From Desulfoprunum sp. (GTDB taxonomy: Bacteria > Desulfobacterota > Desulfobulbia > Desulfobulbales > Desulfocapsaceae), in assembly GCA_030696435.1 (NCBI GenBank), contig JAUYSF010000453.1:1-6283 (forward strand): a stretch of 6,283 nt of DNA, read 5' to 3'. The translations under genes and the position numbers were made by a program. Shown here in pieces: positions 1-5,796 of this stretch (positions within the stretch are counted from its first letter, which is position 1; the number at the start of each line of letters is the position of its first letter). The notes under the pieces were generated by a model. It worked only from the letters and a program-made list of their open reading frames with translations, did not search any database and had not been told where the DNA came from.

Positions 1-734
1 TTGTTTTCGATGAGGAGGAAACCCTGTTCTACAAAGGGTAGGGGGAGAGGGAAGAGGAATTGCTTATCGCCGTTCATATGTACCTGGGCTAGTTGAAACA
101 ATTCGAGAGTTGTCAGGATACGGTTGGTGTGCTCGGCGATGGTGTCGGCCCCTTTGAAGTTCTGGCCGATCTCGAGAAGCGCCGCCTTGAGGGTTTTACT
201 TGCGCCGCCCGTGTCTCCTTGGGCGAGAAGCCTTTCAAGTGACAGACCAAGTCGGTCGATGAGCTGCTTGAGGATGGCACCGCCTTCATCCCCCACAAGG
301 GGGGTCTGTTGGAGGGAAAAATAGCTGTCCAGGACGTTACGCGTTGTCGGCGTCAGAGTTGCAAGAGTTGTCGGAGACTGCTGCAATGACTGAAAGAGCG
401 CTGTAATATCGATGTTCTTGCCGATGAGGGTGAGTGAGCGACCGAGGAACTGATTGAGGGTGTCTGAGACGATCTTTAGTTCGATCTGTGGTGTTGTAGT
501 CACCACTTGCAGTTGCAGGGTCTGGCCGGGGGCGAGAGAGGCTTCCGATTGGGCTATTAATCGATTACCACCGATATCGATAAGAAAACGGTTGTCTGCT
601 TGAACTTCAAGAACCAGAGCCTTGAGAAACTGTCCCGGTTGGCCGGGCGCCTGGTCTTGAGGTTGTCTGTCGCCATACCGCGGGACCGATGAACTTACCG
701 GTGCTACTCCTGAAAGAGGTGTAATCGTGTTCAT
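1..734 (-). CDS. fliK: FliK-like flagellar hook-length control protein, N-terminal part (runs off left edge)
   Basis: The reading frame is open on the minus strand from the ATG at 734-732 to the window edge, giving 244 codons with no stop. After a polar Ser/Pro/Gln-rich start, residues about 27-70 read GQFLKALVLEVQ, then FLIDIGGNRL and LAPGQTLQLQVV. This small beta-rich segment, with an 'I-D-I-G-G' strand and a 'PGQ-L-LQVV' turn, is what I associate with deltaproteobacterial FliK-type proteins. The rest is Leu/Gln/Thr-rich and helical. FliK is exported by the flagellar type III system and switches secretion from hook to filament substrates. The C-terminal switch domain (Flg_hook) would lie outside the window and cannot be checked. 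There is no strong Shine-Dalgarno before the ATG, only AAAAGAA. The gene lies 120 bp downstream of a PilZ gene on the same strand. Identity as FliK is likely but not proven by the N-terminus alone. Confidence 0.62.
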   Translation of the reverse strand, partial: MNTITPLSGVAPVSSSVPRYGDRQPQDQAPGQPGQFLKALVLEVQADNRFLIDIGGNRLIAQSEASLAPGQTLQLQVVTTTPQIELKIVSDTLNQFLGRSLTLIGKNIDITALFQSLQQSPTTLATLTPTTRNVLDSYFSLQQTPLVGDEGGAILKQLIDRLGLSLERLLAQGDTGGASKTLKAALLEIGQNFKGADTIAEHTNRILTTLELFQLAQVHMNGDKQFLFPLPLPFVEQGFLLIEN

Positions 735-854
735 AGGTTCTTTTCGACCAACAGCTCGGAGATCTTAAGTGGGGGCTCAATTTTCAAGACATGCAGGTAA
801 AGATGATGGAGCCGGGTGCTGAAACATGAACATTTTTCGTGGGGAAGTCTCAGG

Positions 855-1544
855 TCAGGAGTTTGGCTGCAAGGTTTCCTTGAGTTGTCTTCGCTGTTCA
901 TAGAGGCAGTTGGAGATGATGATATCCCGTTGTTTGGTGGGAATATCATCAAAATGCAGGGCGATATGCCACCGTCCTTTGCGCACCCTGCGGGTATAGA
1001 CAACATGGCCCATGCATGCGATGGAGGCCTGGGGGGAGGAGAGTTCCAGGGTGATTTTGATTCGTTGCCTGTTCTGACATTCCTCGCCAAAAAGTGCCAG
1101 GATCCCCGAGCCTGAGATATCAAGGGTCTCTCCGGCCAGCGACCATTGACGCGAAAGATCTTCGCTGGATTCCGGCTCAAAGCTGATGGTAACCGGTGCA
1201 TGGATGGAGACCCGGAAAAATTCACGGAGGCCTGTCGGGTCAATACTGCTCTTGGCTGTGAGTTCCAGCGTGCGATCACCGATTATTTCTTCAATCTTGG
1301 CGCTCAGTGAGAGGGGAGCCTTGTCTTCATCGTGATTGCGTATCGAGATAGAGCAGTACTGCGACATATTGATCTCTTTCGGCAAGATCTTCGGAGGAAA
1401 AACCAGGAAAAAGCGCGGGGCTATCCCTTCCTTGTAGATACAGTCAAAATGCAGTATCTCGCCAGTCGTTGTCGAAAAACTTATTCTGGCAGATTGACTG
1501 TCGGTGATAGATTTGATGAGATGGGTAATGGCTGAATCAGACAC
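855..1544 (-). CDS. PilZ-domain c-di-GMP-binding protein (downstream copy)
   Basis: This is a 229-residue soluble protein with no signal peptide or membrane segment. Residues about 1-100 form a beta-rich YcgR-like N-terminal domain. A C-terminal PilZ domain starts at about residue 105. Both c-di-GMP motifs are complete: RxxxR is R107-E-F-F-R111, and DxSxxG is D142-I-S-G-S-G147. Such proteins bind cyclic di-GMP and pass the signal to partners, often the flagellar motor or export machinery. The start is a GTG at 1544. No in-frame ATG lies near, and this start lines up with the ATG of the upstream paralogue (MSDSAITHLI against MTSETAIIET). No clear Shine-Dalgarno is visible, so translation may be coupled to the gene 31 bp upstream. 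A longer minus-strand frame overlaps it (731-1279) but has low-complexity content and is taken as a shadow. The partner protein is unknown; the neighbouring fliK suggests a flagellar one. Confidence 0.9.
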   Translation of the reverse strand: MSDSAITHLIKSITDSQSARISFSTTTGEILHFDCIYKEGIAPRFFLVFPPKILPKEINMSQYCSISIRNHDEDKAPLSLSAKIEEIIGDRTLELTAKSSIDPTGLREFFRVSIHAPVTISFEPESSEDLSRQWSLAGETLDISGSGILALFGEECQNRQRIKITLELSSPQASIACMGHVVYTRRVRKGRWHIALHFDDIPTKQRDIIISNCLYEQRRQLKETLQPNS

Positions 1545-1575
1545 GATAAAATATAAAGATTGAATTAAGTTGTTT

Positions 1576-2268
1576 CTATTGCTGATCTTTTACCTGAACC
1601 TTCAGGCGAAGTAGGCGTCTTTGCAGAATCAGGCAGCAACCTATGATCTTGTCCCGGTCCTCGGTTGAGATGTCGTCGAAATGATAGGCCACTTCGTAGT
1701 GTTTGTCACTGATCTTTTGGGTTCGTACTGGATGGGCAAGAACAGATATCGTTTCAGGCTCCAGGGTAGGCAGGGTGATCTCGAGTCTGATCTGTTTGTC
1801 CATTGGCGGTGCCTGCGAGAAAGTCGCTAAAATTCCACTGCCGCTGATATCCACTGTGTTACCGGTTAGTGACCATGGCTCTCCCTGCTCGCCGAAGACC
1901 TCCGATTGAAATGATCTACCGATAACCATTGTGGCGGCATCCACCCGAAAGAATTCTCTTAATTGAGCATGAGACATGGACTTGACCATGACCATTTCGA
2001 GGACCTGATCGCCTGTTATTGCCTTGATTTTAGCCTCAATGGTGAGATTGGGGCCACCCATGTCTATGCTGATGATGGCAGTTTCCTGAGCATTAATGGC
2101 GTCAATAGGCAAAATTCCCTTCGAAAAGAGCAGGTTGAAGTTTGGCGGAGATGTTTTCTGGTAGACGCAATGTGCCCTGTAACGCTCTTTCCCGCCGATG
2201 ATGGGCAGGAAAACGCGGACCGGCTTGTTGTTGGCGATAGTCTCAATAATGGCGGTTTCTGATGTCAT
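1576..2268 (-). CDS. PilZ-domain c-di-GMP-binding protein (upstream copy)
   Basis: This 230-residue protein is a paralogue of the next gene downstream, with the same layout: an N-terminal YcgR-like beta domain, then PilZ. The binding motifs are R104-E-F-F-R108 and D140-I-S-G-S-G145, and both are intact. The C-terminus also matches its neighbour (YHFDDIS against LHFDDIP, then a helix rich in Gln/Arg). The frame is open upstream to a TTG at 2349, but I chose the ATG at 2268. It aligns with the paralogue's start, and the TTG would lie upstream of or at the predicted transcription start (about 2346). It is the first gene of a likely three-gene minus-strand unit ending in fliK. Its expected role is to sense c-di-GMP in the cytoplasm and tune motility; the target cannot be read from sequence. 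The two copies differ widely outside the motifs, so this is an old duplication. Confidence 0.9.
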   Translation of the reverse strand: MTSETAIIETIANNKPVRVFLPIIGGKERYRAHCVYQKTSPPNFNLLFSKGILPIDAINAQETAIISIDMGGPNLTIEAKIKAITGDQVLEMVMVKSMSHAQLREFFRVDAATMVIGRSFQSEVFGEQGEPWSLTGNTVDISGSGILATFSQAPPMDKQIRLEITLPTLEPETISVLAHPVRTQKISDKHYEVAYHFDDISTEDRDKIIGCCLILQRRLLRLKVQVKDQQ

Positions 2269-2352
2269 AGTTACGTATTCGCTGAGAAGGAAAAAACATT
2301 GTAACGGAAATCTTGTCCCTTCGTTTATTAAGAAGACATTTTTCTGCAAAGA

Positions 2353-2381
2353 ATACTAGCATCAAACTATTGTAGTATCAA
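2353..2381 (-). promoter_or_regulatory. Predicted sigma70-type promoter of the PilZ-PilZ-fliK unit
   Basis: Read on the minus strand, TTGATA (2381-2376) and TAGTAT (2358-2353) are separated by exactly 17 bp. The -35 box matches consensus at 5 of 6 bases and the -10 box at 4 of 6. Transcription would start near 2346, leaving a leader of about 78 nt before the ATG at 2268. I saw no sigma28 or sigma54 motif here, so the unit may be expressed constitutively rather than by the flagellar cascade. This is a prediction from pattern only. Confidence 0.5.
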
Positions 2382-2735
2382 GGATTCATGGCTGAAAACC
2401 AAATATTCTCTGATCTCATGGCTCTCTGGCGAGAGGGGAGAAGCTTTACATAGGCAGGCAGACCTGGATTGAGCTACTGGGAGCCCAGGCGAGGGAGTCG
2501 AAAAAAATCTCGATCATGACTGGTGGCGGAGGCATGGGAGAAAGGGCTGCGACAACGTCACGCGATTGGCTGGGCTGGCATAAATAGAGCCTGCAGCAGC
2601 AGTAGAGATTTCCTTAAAGAGATGATGAGGCCATGGTTCTTTGCAAAGTTCAAAGGGCTCCTGTGGCAGTCCTGCCGCTCAAAGTATTTGTAGATTTTCA
2701 CCAGGCATTGAGACTCAAGGCAAACTGGTCTCGGG
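2382..2735. other. Stretch of about 350 bp with no recognisable gene
   Basis: All six frames here hold only short open stretches. On the plus strand these are a 21-codon ORF from the ATG at 2388, a roughly 55-codon frame ending at the TAG near 2585, and a frame from the ATG at 2633. On the minus strand, one 75-codon frame covers 2558-2785. None shows a family motif I know, and none is preceded by a convincing ribosome site. The stretch separates the intact flagellar unit from the decayed region and probably contains degraded sequence, including whatever replaced the 5' half of the Fic gene. Confidence 0.5.
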
Positions 2736-3287
2736 ATGTCCTTGATGCCCCCCACACCATCACTCGCGAGATTGTCAACTTTCATACACTACGACACCGG
2801 TAGTCTCTGGTCTGTAGCAAGAGGACTGGCGCGCAACGTCCAGAAGTATAGGGCACTGCTCATGGCCGCCGACTCACCACGGCGCGGCGATCTGGACGGG
2901 CGCGGGGCGTTATCGATGGAGGCATTGATTGAGTTTTGTGAATTCTTTCTGATAATCTGCATAGATCAGGTCGAATTCATGGCCACGCTTCTCGATCCTG
3001 AAGACCTGCTCCGGCGCATGGACCTGCATATCAAAGAAGAGGTGCAGACGGGGCGATTTCCCAAAGGATCTTTCCCTTTGCTTCGTGAAGCATTGTTGGC
3101 CGGTGAGGTGCAGCGGGGGCAGGCCGGAGAGATTACCCGGTTACGGGGAGCGGATGGCGCGAAATGTTGTTTCTGAACTGATAAAAAGGGATACCTGAAA
3201 TCAGAGAGCAGCCGTAAGCCGCTTATCCTCTCTTTTCCGATTGATGCTGTTGAGCGATGGTTTTCACGGCTCTACCCAACTGTTTGA
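2736..3287 (+). pseudogene. Fic-family protein, C-terminal half with frameshifts
   Basis: From about 2790 the frame reads GSLWSVARGLARN, then SPRRGDLDGRG, then IEFCEFFLIICIDQVEFM. This is the helical segment that follows the active site in a common bacterial Fic-family subgroup. Fic enzymes transfer AMP or similar groups to target proteins through an HPFxxGNGR loop. That loop and the whole N-terminal half are absent, so no activity is expected. The frame stops at 3174-3176, but the homologous C-terminus continues. An extra C in the CCC at 3136-3138 shifts the frame to read GYGERMARNVVSELIK. One A missing from the run at 3183-3187 restores the original frame, which reads KGYLKSESSRKPLILSFPID and ends at the TGA at 3285-3287. 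The C-terminus thus spans a winged-helix-like tail typical of the subgroup. The ATG at 2736 is only the first in-frame ATG, not a real start. The two indels could be true mutations or sequencing errors. Confidence 0.75.
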
Positions 3288-3437
3288 AGATTCAGCAATG
3301 AAGCTGGTGGTATTGATAAAGGTCATAAATCAAGCGTCTCTGGTATCGAGAGAAGTGGCAACGAGCGCCCTGACCGAGTTCCTAGTCAGCCTGTAAACTA
3401 CCAGATCACCGATTCAGATAGTCTTGGAAAAGGTGGG
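3288..3437 (+). pseudogene. Possible fragment of a large DNA methylase/SNF2-type helicase
   Basis: Directly after the Fic stop codon, the same frame stays open. From about 3363 it reads NERPDRVPSQPV, then NYQITDSDSLGKGGA (up to about 3435). The pattern '(D/N)-aromatic-x-I-T-D-x-D-x-L-G-x-G-G' is what I recall just before the 'KxKFxDNxxAI' segment at the head of the conserved region in very large adenine-methylase/helicase proteins of plasmids and integrative elements. In those proteins a polar linker such as this one precedes it. Here the homology stops abruptly after GGA, the KxKF part is missing, and the frame runs into a terminator hairpin. There is no start codon with a ribosome site. If correct, this is a scrap of about 50 codons left by a recombination event. 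It is a motif-level recognition from memory and needs a profile search. Confidence 0.38.
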
Positions 3438-3454
3438 GCTGTCAGAATAAGAAA

Positions 3455-3487
3455 GTCGGTGCAGGGAAATCTGTATCGGCTTTTTTT
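3455..3487 (+). terminator. Rho-independent terminator
   Basis: A 10-bp stem (GTCGGTGCAG at 3455-3464 with CTGTATCGGC at 3471-3480, counting three G-U pairs) closes a 6-nt GGAAAT loop. Seven T residues follow on the plus strand (3481-3487). Flanking AAA/TTT can extend the stem. It lacks an intact upstream gene: only the Fic remnant and the methylase-like fragment precede it, so it is probably left over from a lost gene. It also shields the region to its right from plus-strand read-through. Confidence 0.6.
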
Positions 3488-3559
3488 ATGCCACACTCAT
3501 TTCCATGTATATTCGCAAAACATCTATCAAAAGCACGAAGGACGGCTCTCAATATTATA

Positions 3560-3586
3560 TACATAACGCCATAAATAATTGCGCAT
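3560..3586 (+). repeat. Left terminal inverted repeat of the IS630 element
   Basis: It starts TACATAACGCC and ends ATTGCGCAT. Against the reverse complement of 4644-4670 it matches at 21 of 27 positions, with the outer six and inner nine bases identical. An extra TA outside it also matches and is probably the target duplication. Confidence 0.85.
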
Positions 3587-3613
3587 GTATCCGGATAGTG
3601 GTAAGCTTTTTTC

Positions 3614-4659
3614 ATGAAAGCACTCACTATCTCAGACCCGGAAACTATGGTGCTCGCGCTTCAAGATGAAATACGCCGTTCCCATGAGGCGCGCTATGAT
3701 CACCGACTTCATGCCGTACTTCTTGTTGCGCAAGGCGGAACCTGTCCGGAAGTTGCGGCAATGCTCGGTGATTCTGTAAGGATTGTCCAATATTGGACAA
3801 ACCGCTTCGAGACTGAAGGATTTGCGGGTCTTGCCGATGCGGATCGGTCTGGGCGCCCTCCAAAGCTCGCGGAGCAACATTTGGCTGTCATAAATAATGC
3901 TTTGCGAGAGTCTCCCGCTGACTTTGGCTTCAGTACAAATTTTTGGGACGGCAAGACACTCTCGTCATTTATCGAAAACCGATTCGGTATTGCTCTCGGG
4001 GTGAGACAGTGCCAACGACTTTTTCGCCAACTTGGTTTTCGTCTGCGCAAACCCCGACCCGTGATTGCCAAAGCAGACCCGGACAGGCAAGCAGAATATA
4101 AAAAAACTCCAAGAAATTATGACTGATCCGCAATTTGATCTTTGGGCCATTGACGAGGTCCATTTTCAACAACATGGCTCACGAAGTCGGATGTGGGTTG
4201 TACCGGAGATAAAGGACCCTGTCTTGATGCATGAACCAACTCGTCGCAAGATTGGCTATTTCGGTGCGGTTCGTCTTCGTGATGGTAAATTTGTCTATCG
4301 ACGAGAACCAGGCAAGTTTAATGCAGAGTCGTTTGGTAACTATCTTAAACAACTTCGTAAAGCAAGCTGTCAATCCGGAAAGAAAGTAGTCGTCATCATA
4401 GACAATGCGCGCTATCACCATGCCATAATGCTCAAAGAGTACCTCCAAAAATGCTCTGATCGTTTCAATCTCATTTTTCTACCACCCTATAAGCCCTGAC
4501 CTTAACCCGATTGAAAGGGTCTGGAAATTGACTCGAAGGTGCAGCGCTCATAATCAATATTTCCCTTCGCTGGAATCTCTTACTTCTGCCGTTGAGACAA
4601 AATTCGATGAATGGACAACGAGAAGTCAAATTCTGAAGAAATTATGCGCAATATATTAA
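3614..4659 (+). pseudogene. IS630-family DDE transposase with two +1 frameshifts
   Basis: The protein would be about 348 residues if the frame were restored. The first segment (from the ATG at 3614) has a helix-turn-helix domain at residues about 20-75, including AAMLGDSVRIVQYWTNRF and the linker GLADADRSGRPPKL, which bind the ends of the element. The DDE catalytic triad is all present but spread over two frames: D in AIDEVHF (4152-4154), D in IIDNARYH (4401-4403) and E in LNPIERVWK (4513-4515). The first shift is at the A7 run (about 4089-4096), where six A would keep EYKKLQEIM in frame. The second is at TATAAGC (about 4488-4492), where TATAGC would give the usual PPYSPDLNPIE. Both need one base removed. 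The first could in principle be transcriptional slippage; the second has no slippery run and points to real inactivation or a sequencing error. Confidence 0.88.
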
Positions 4660-4670
4660 GACGCTATGTA
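4644..4670 (-). repeat. Right terminal inverted repeat of the IS630 element
   Basis: Read on the minus strand it starts TACATAGCGTC and ends ATTGCGCAT, the mirror of the left end. The transposase stop codon TAA (4657-4659) lies within it. Confidence 0.85.
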
Positions 4671-5080
4671 TAGATTGCCTGGTAACTTCGAGCATCCTGT
4701 GGTGGGTCTGGTGGAAACTCTCCTTGAGGAGACTGTCGTTCATGATCAGGGCAGTCAGCTCTCGCTTGAAAAATCGGTAACGCCAATTGAATTTCTGGAT
4801 CATTACGAAAGTATTCTCTATTGCCTCCAGCGTTCCCGGTTGAAGATCATTGAAAATGAAAAAGTACTGTTCCATGCCGTAGGTATCCATCTGCTCGAAG
4901 ATGACCCGGATGATGTCTTCCTTGTTGCGAAAATGGTAATAAAGATTGCCTGGGCTAATGCCGGCGGTAGCGGCGATATGGTTGGTCGAGACGGCCTTGG
5001 TGCCCTGCTCGTTTGTCGTACATTTTTGAACAGCATCGAAAGATAATATTTGCGTCCGGATCGGCCCTGTCGGAAAACAT
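4671..5080 (-). pseudogene. TetR-family transcriptional regulator, truncated and frameshifted
   Basis: Read on the minus strand from 5055 is a clear TetR DNA-binding domain: [12 protein letters not shown], then [20 protein letters not shown] with [12 protein letters not shown]. The last is the signature recognition helix and following helix. A ligand-domain start follows ([20 protein letters not shown], then [16 protein letters not shown]), and the recognisable part ends at about MLEVTRQSI where the IS630 element begins. About 130 residues remain of the usual 190-210. The frame then reads into the IS and stops at 4642. The only nearby ATG (5080-5078) is one frame off: MFSDRADP joins TQILSF if one base near 5056 is removed. 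The start also lies inside a 32-bp palindrome. With both defects the protein is presumably non-functional, and its target genes are not evident here. Confidence 0.8.
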
Positions 5081-5096
5081 CTGTTTTACGACAGGG
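5065..5096. promoter_or_regulatory. 32-bp palindrome over the tetR start, probable TetR operator
   Basis: CCCTGTCGGAAAACA (5065-5079) and TGTTTTACGACAGGG (5082-5096) are reverse complements at 14 of 15 positions, around a 2-bp centre. Large dyads at the start of a tetR-type gene are typically autoregulatory operators. Here the dyad covers the presumed ATG and lies about 40 bp upstream of the pemI -10 box. It could also form an RNA hairpin, but no T-run follows on either side, so it is not a standard terminator. Confidence 0.6.
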
Positions 5097-5118
5097 AGTA
5101 CTTGCAATTGAAACCTGA

Positions 5119-5144
5119 TTAAGTTGTATTAATATATAATTTAA
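5119..5144 (+). promoter_or_regulatory. pemIK promoter region: -10 box inside an AT-rich inverted repeat
   Basis: A perfect TATAAT lies at 5135-5140. The best -35 candidate, TTGAAA at 5108-5113, is 21 bp away, which is wide. The surrounding 26 bp form an inverted repeat with 11-bp arms (TTAAGTTGTAT and ATATAATTTAA) matching at 9 of 11, around a 4-bp centre. PemI/PemK-type complexes repress their own promoter by binding such dyads, so this is a reasonable operator. The assignment is by position and symmetry only. Confidence 0.5.
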
Positions 5145-5150
5145 CTCATC

Positions 5151-5156
5151 GGAGGT
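5151..5156 (+). promoter_or_regulatory. Strong ribosome binding site of pemI
   Basis: GGAGGT lies 5 nt before the ATG at 5162 and fixes the pemI start. The toxin gene has no site of this strength, consistent with antitoxin made in excess and the toxin translated by coupling. Confidence 0.8.
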
Positions 5157-5161
5157 ACATC

Positions 5162-5419
5162 ATGTACACAACTACTCTGCGGAAGGTCGGCGGCTCAATT
5201 ATGTTGGCCGTTCCTCCTGCCATCCTCGATCTGCTGCACTTGCGCGCCGGTGCAACCGTCGGATTGGCTGTCGATCACGGGCGACTGGTGGTTGAACCAA
5301 CTCCACGACCACACTATAGCCTGGATGAACTGCTCGCCCAATGCGATGTATCGGCTGAGATCAGTGAGGAAGATCGCGCCTGGCTGGAAAGCAAGCCGGT
5401 CGGAAGAGAGCTGCTGTAA
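5162..5419 (+). CDS. pemI: PemI/Kis-type antitoxin
   Basis: The product is 85 residues, the same length as plasmid Kis/PemI as I recall it, and it follows that protein along its full length. Residues 1-48 form the AbrB/MazE swapped-hairpin DNA-binding domain (TLRKVGGSIMLAVPPAIL, then GRLVVEP). Residues 50-85 are the flexible acidic tail that wraps the toxin (YSLDELLAQCD, EISEEDRAWLES). The protein neutralises PemK by direct binding, and with it should repress the operon at the dyad over the -10 box. Loss of the labile antitoxin would release the toxin. The start is set by GGAGGT. Its TAA overlaps the toxin ATG by one base (TAATG), which implies translational coupling. It appears fully intact, in contrast to everything around it between about 2.7 kb and the right edge. 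Confidence 0.92.
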   Translation: MYTTTLRKVGGSIMLAVPPAILDLLHLRAGATVGLAVDHGRLVVEPTPRPHYSLDELLAQCDVSAEISEEDRAWLESKPVGRELL

Positions 5420-5751
5420 TGGAGCGCGGAGATATTTATCTGGTTTCGCTGGATCCGACTTCAGGCCATGAGCAACAGGGGACGCGGCCTGTGCTGGTTG
5501 TGTCTGCCTCCGCTTTTAATCGGCAGACGAAAACACCGGTTGTATTACCGATTACCAGCGGCGGCAATTTCGCTCGCACGGCAGGTTTTACCGTATCTTT
5601 GACGGGAGCAGGTACGAGCACAACTGGTGTTGTCCGATGTGACCAGCCTCGTGCCCTCGATTTAGGTTCGCGCAATGCGCGTAAGTTGGAAAGCGTCCCG
5701 GCAGAGATAGTGGATGAAGTGCTGGCGAAGCTCACACCGATCTTCGACTAA
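5419..5751 (+). CDS. pemK: PemK/Kid-type mRNA interferase toxin (MazF superfamily)
   Basis: This 110-residue cytoplasmic endoribonuclease has the same length as plasmid Kid/PemK. The start MERGDIYLVSLDPTSGHEQQ and the GTRPVLVVS strand are hallmark features, followed by PITSGGNFART and VVRCDQPRALD. The residues I recall as catalytic or RNA-binding in Kid fall at the same numbers: H17, T46, R73 and D75. Kid-type toxins cut single-stranded RNA near UA sequences and stop growth. The gene overlaps pemI by one base and has no Shine-Dalgarno of its own. It has no frameshift and all key residues, so it should be active. No terminator hairpin is evident in the 50 bp after the stop. Such modules are common on plasmids, and here the flanking transposase debris suggests acquisition with mobile DNA. 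Confidence 0.93.
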   Translation: MERGDIYLVSLDPTSGHEQQGTRPVLVVSASAFNRQTKTPVVLPITSGGNFARTAGFTVSLTGAGTSTTGVVRCDQPRALDLGSRNARKLESVPAEIVDEVLAKLTPIFD

Positions 5752-5796
5752 TTCAGCTGACGACTGGTGACACATTATGCAGAAATATCCAGATAG

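Larger units (their letters stand above)
3560..4670 (+). mobile_element. IS630-family insertion sequence, complete but with a broken transposase
   Basis: The element is about 1.11 kb, a normal IS630 length. It is bounded by 27-bp imperfect inverted repeats and flanked on both sides by TA (3558-3559 and 4671-4672), as expected for the IS630/mariner superfamily, which inserts at TA and duplicates it. Because TATA occurs at both ends, the exact boundary could be 2 bp further in on each side. It carries one plus-strand transposase gene whose stop codon lies inside the right repeat. It sits beside a truncated tetR gene. Removing the element and one TA joins the flanks into a continuous sequence, but the join does not restore a recognisable TetR C-terminus. 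Confidence 0.85.

Noticed and set aside
731..1279. 182-codon minus-strand frame whose TGA overlaps the fliK ATG as ATGA
   Set aside because: It runs out of frame through the PilZ gene, is rich in Pro/Ser/Arg as antisense or shifted frames are, has no family motif, and the PilZ frame is clearly the real one.
2388..2453. 21-codon plus-strand ORF preceded by AAGGA
   Set aside because: Too short to support, spacing of AAGGA to the ATG is too tight, and it overlaps the -35 side of the minus-strand promoter region.
2558..2785. 75-codon minus-strand frame
   Set aside because: No recognisable motif, no ribosome site, and it overlaps the start of the Fic remnant on the other strand.
3442..3627. 61-codon minus-strand frame across the left end of the IS
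   Set aside because: It spans the IS boundary and the terminator hairpin; the apparent protein is an accident of read-through.
4081..4100. Programmed frameshift signal in the IS630 transposase (A7 run)
   Set aside because: Restoring the frame needs +1, whereas A-run ribosomal slippage is normally -1, and a second unrelated +1 shift follows at about 4490; mutation or sequencing error is simpler.
4666..5046. 126-codon plus-strand frame
   Set aside because: It is antisense to a clear TetR DNA-binding domain and has no motif of its own.
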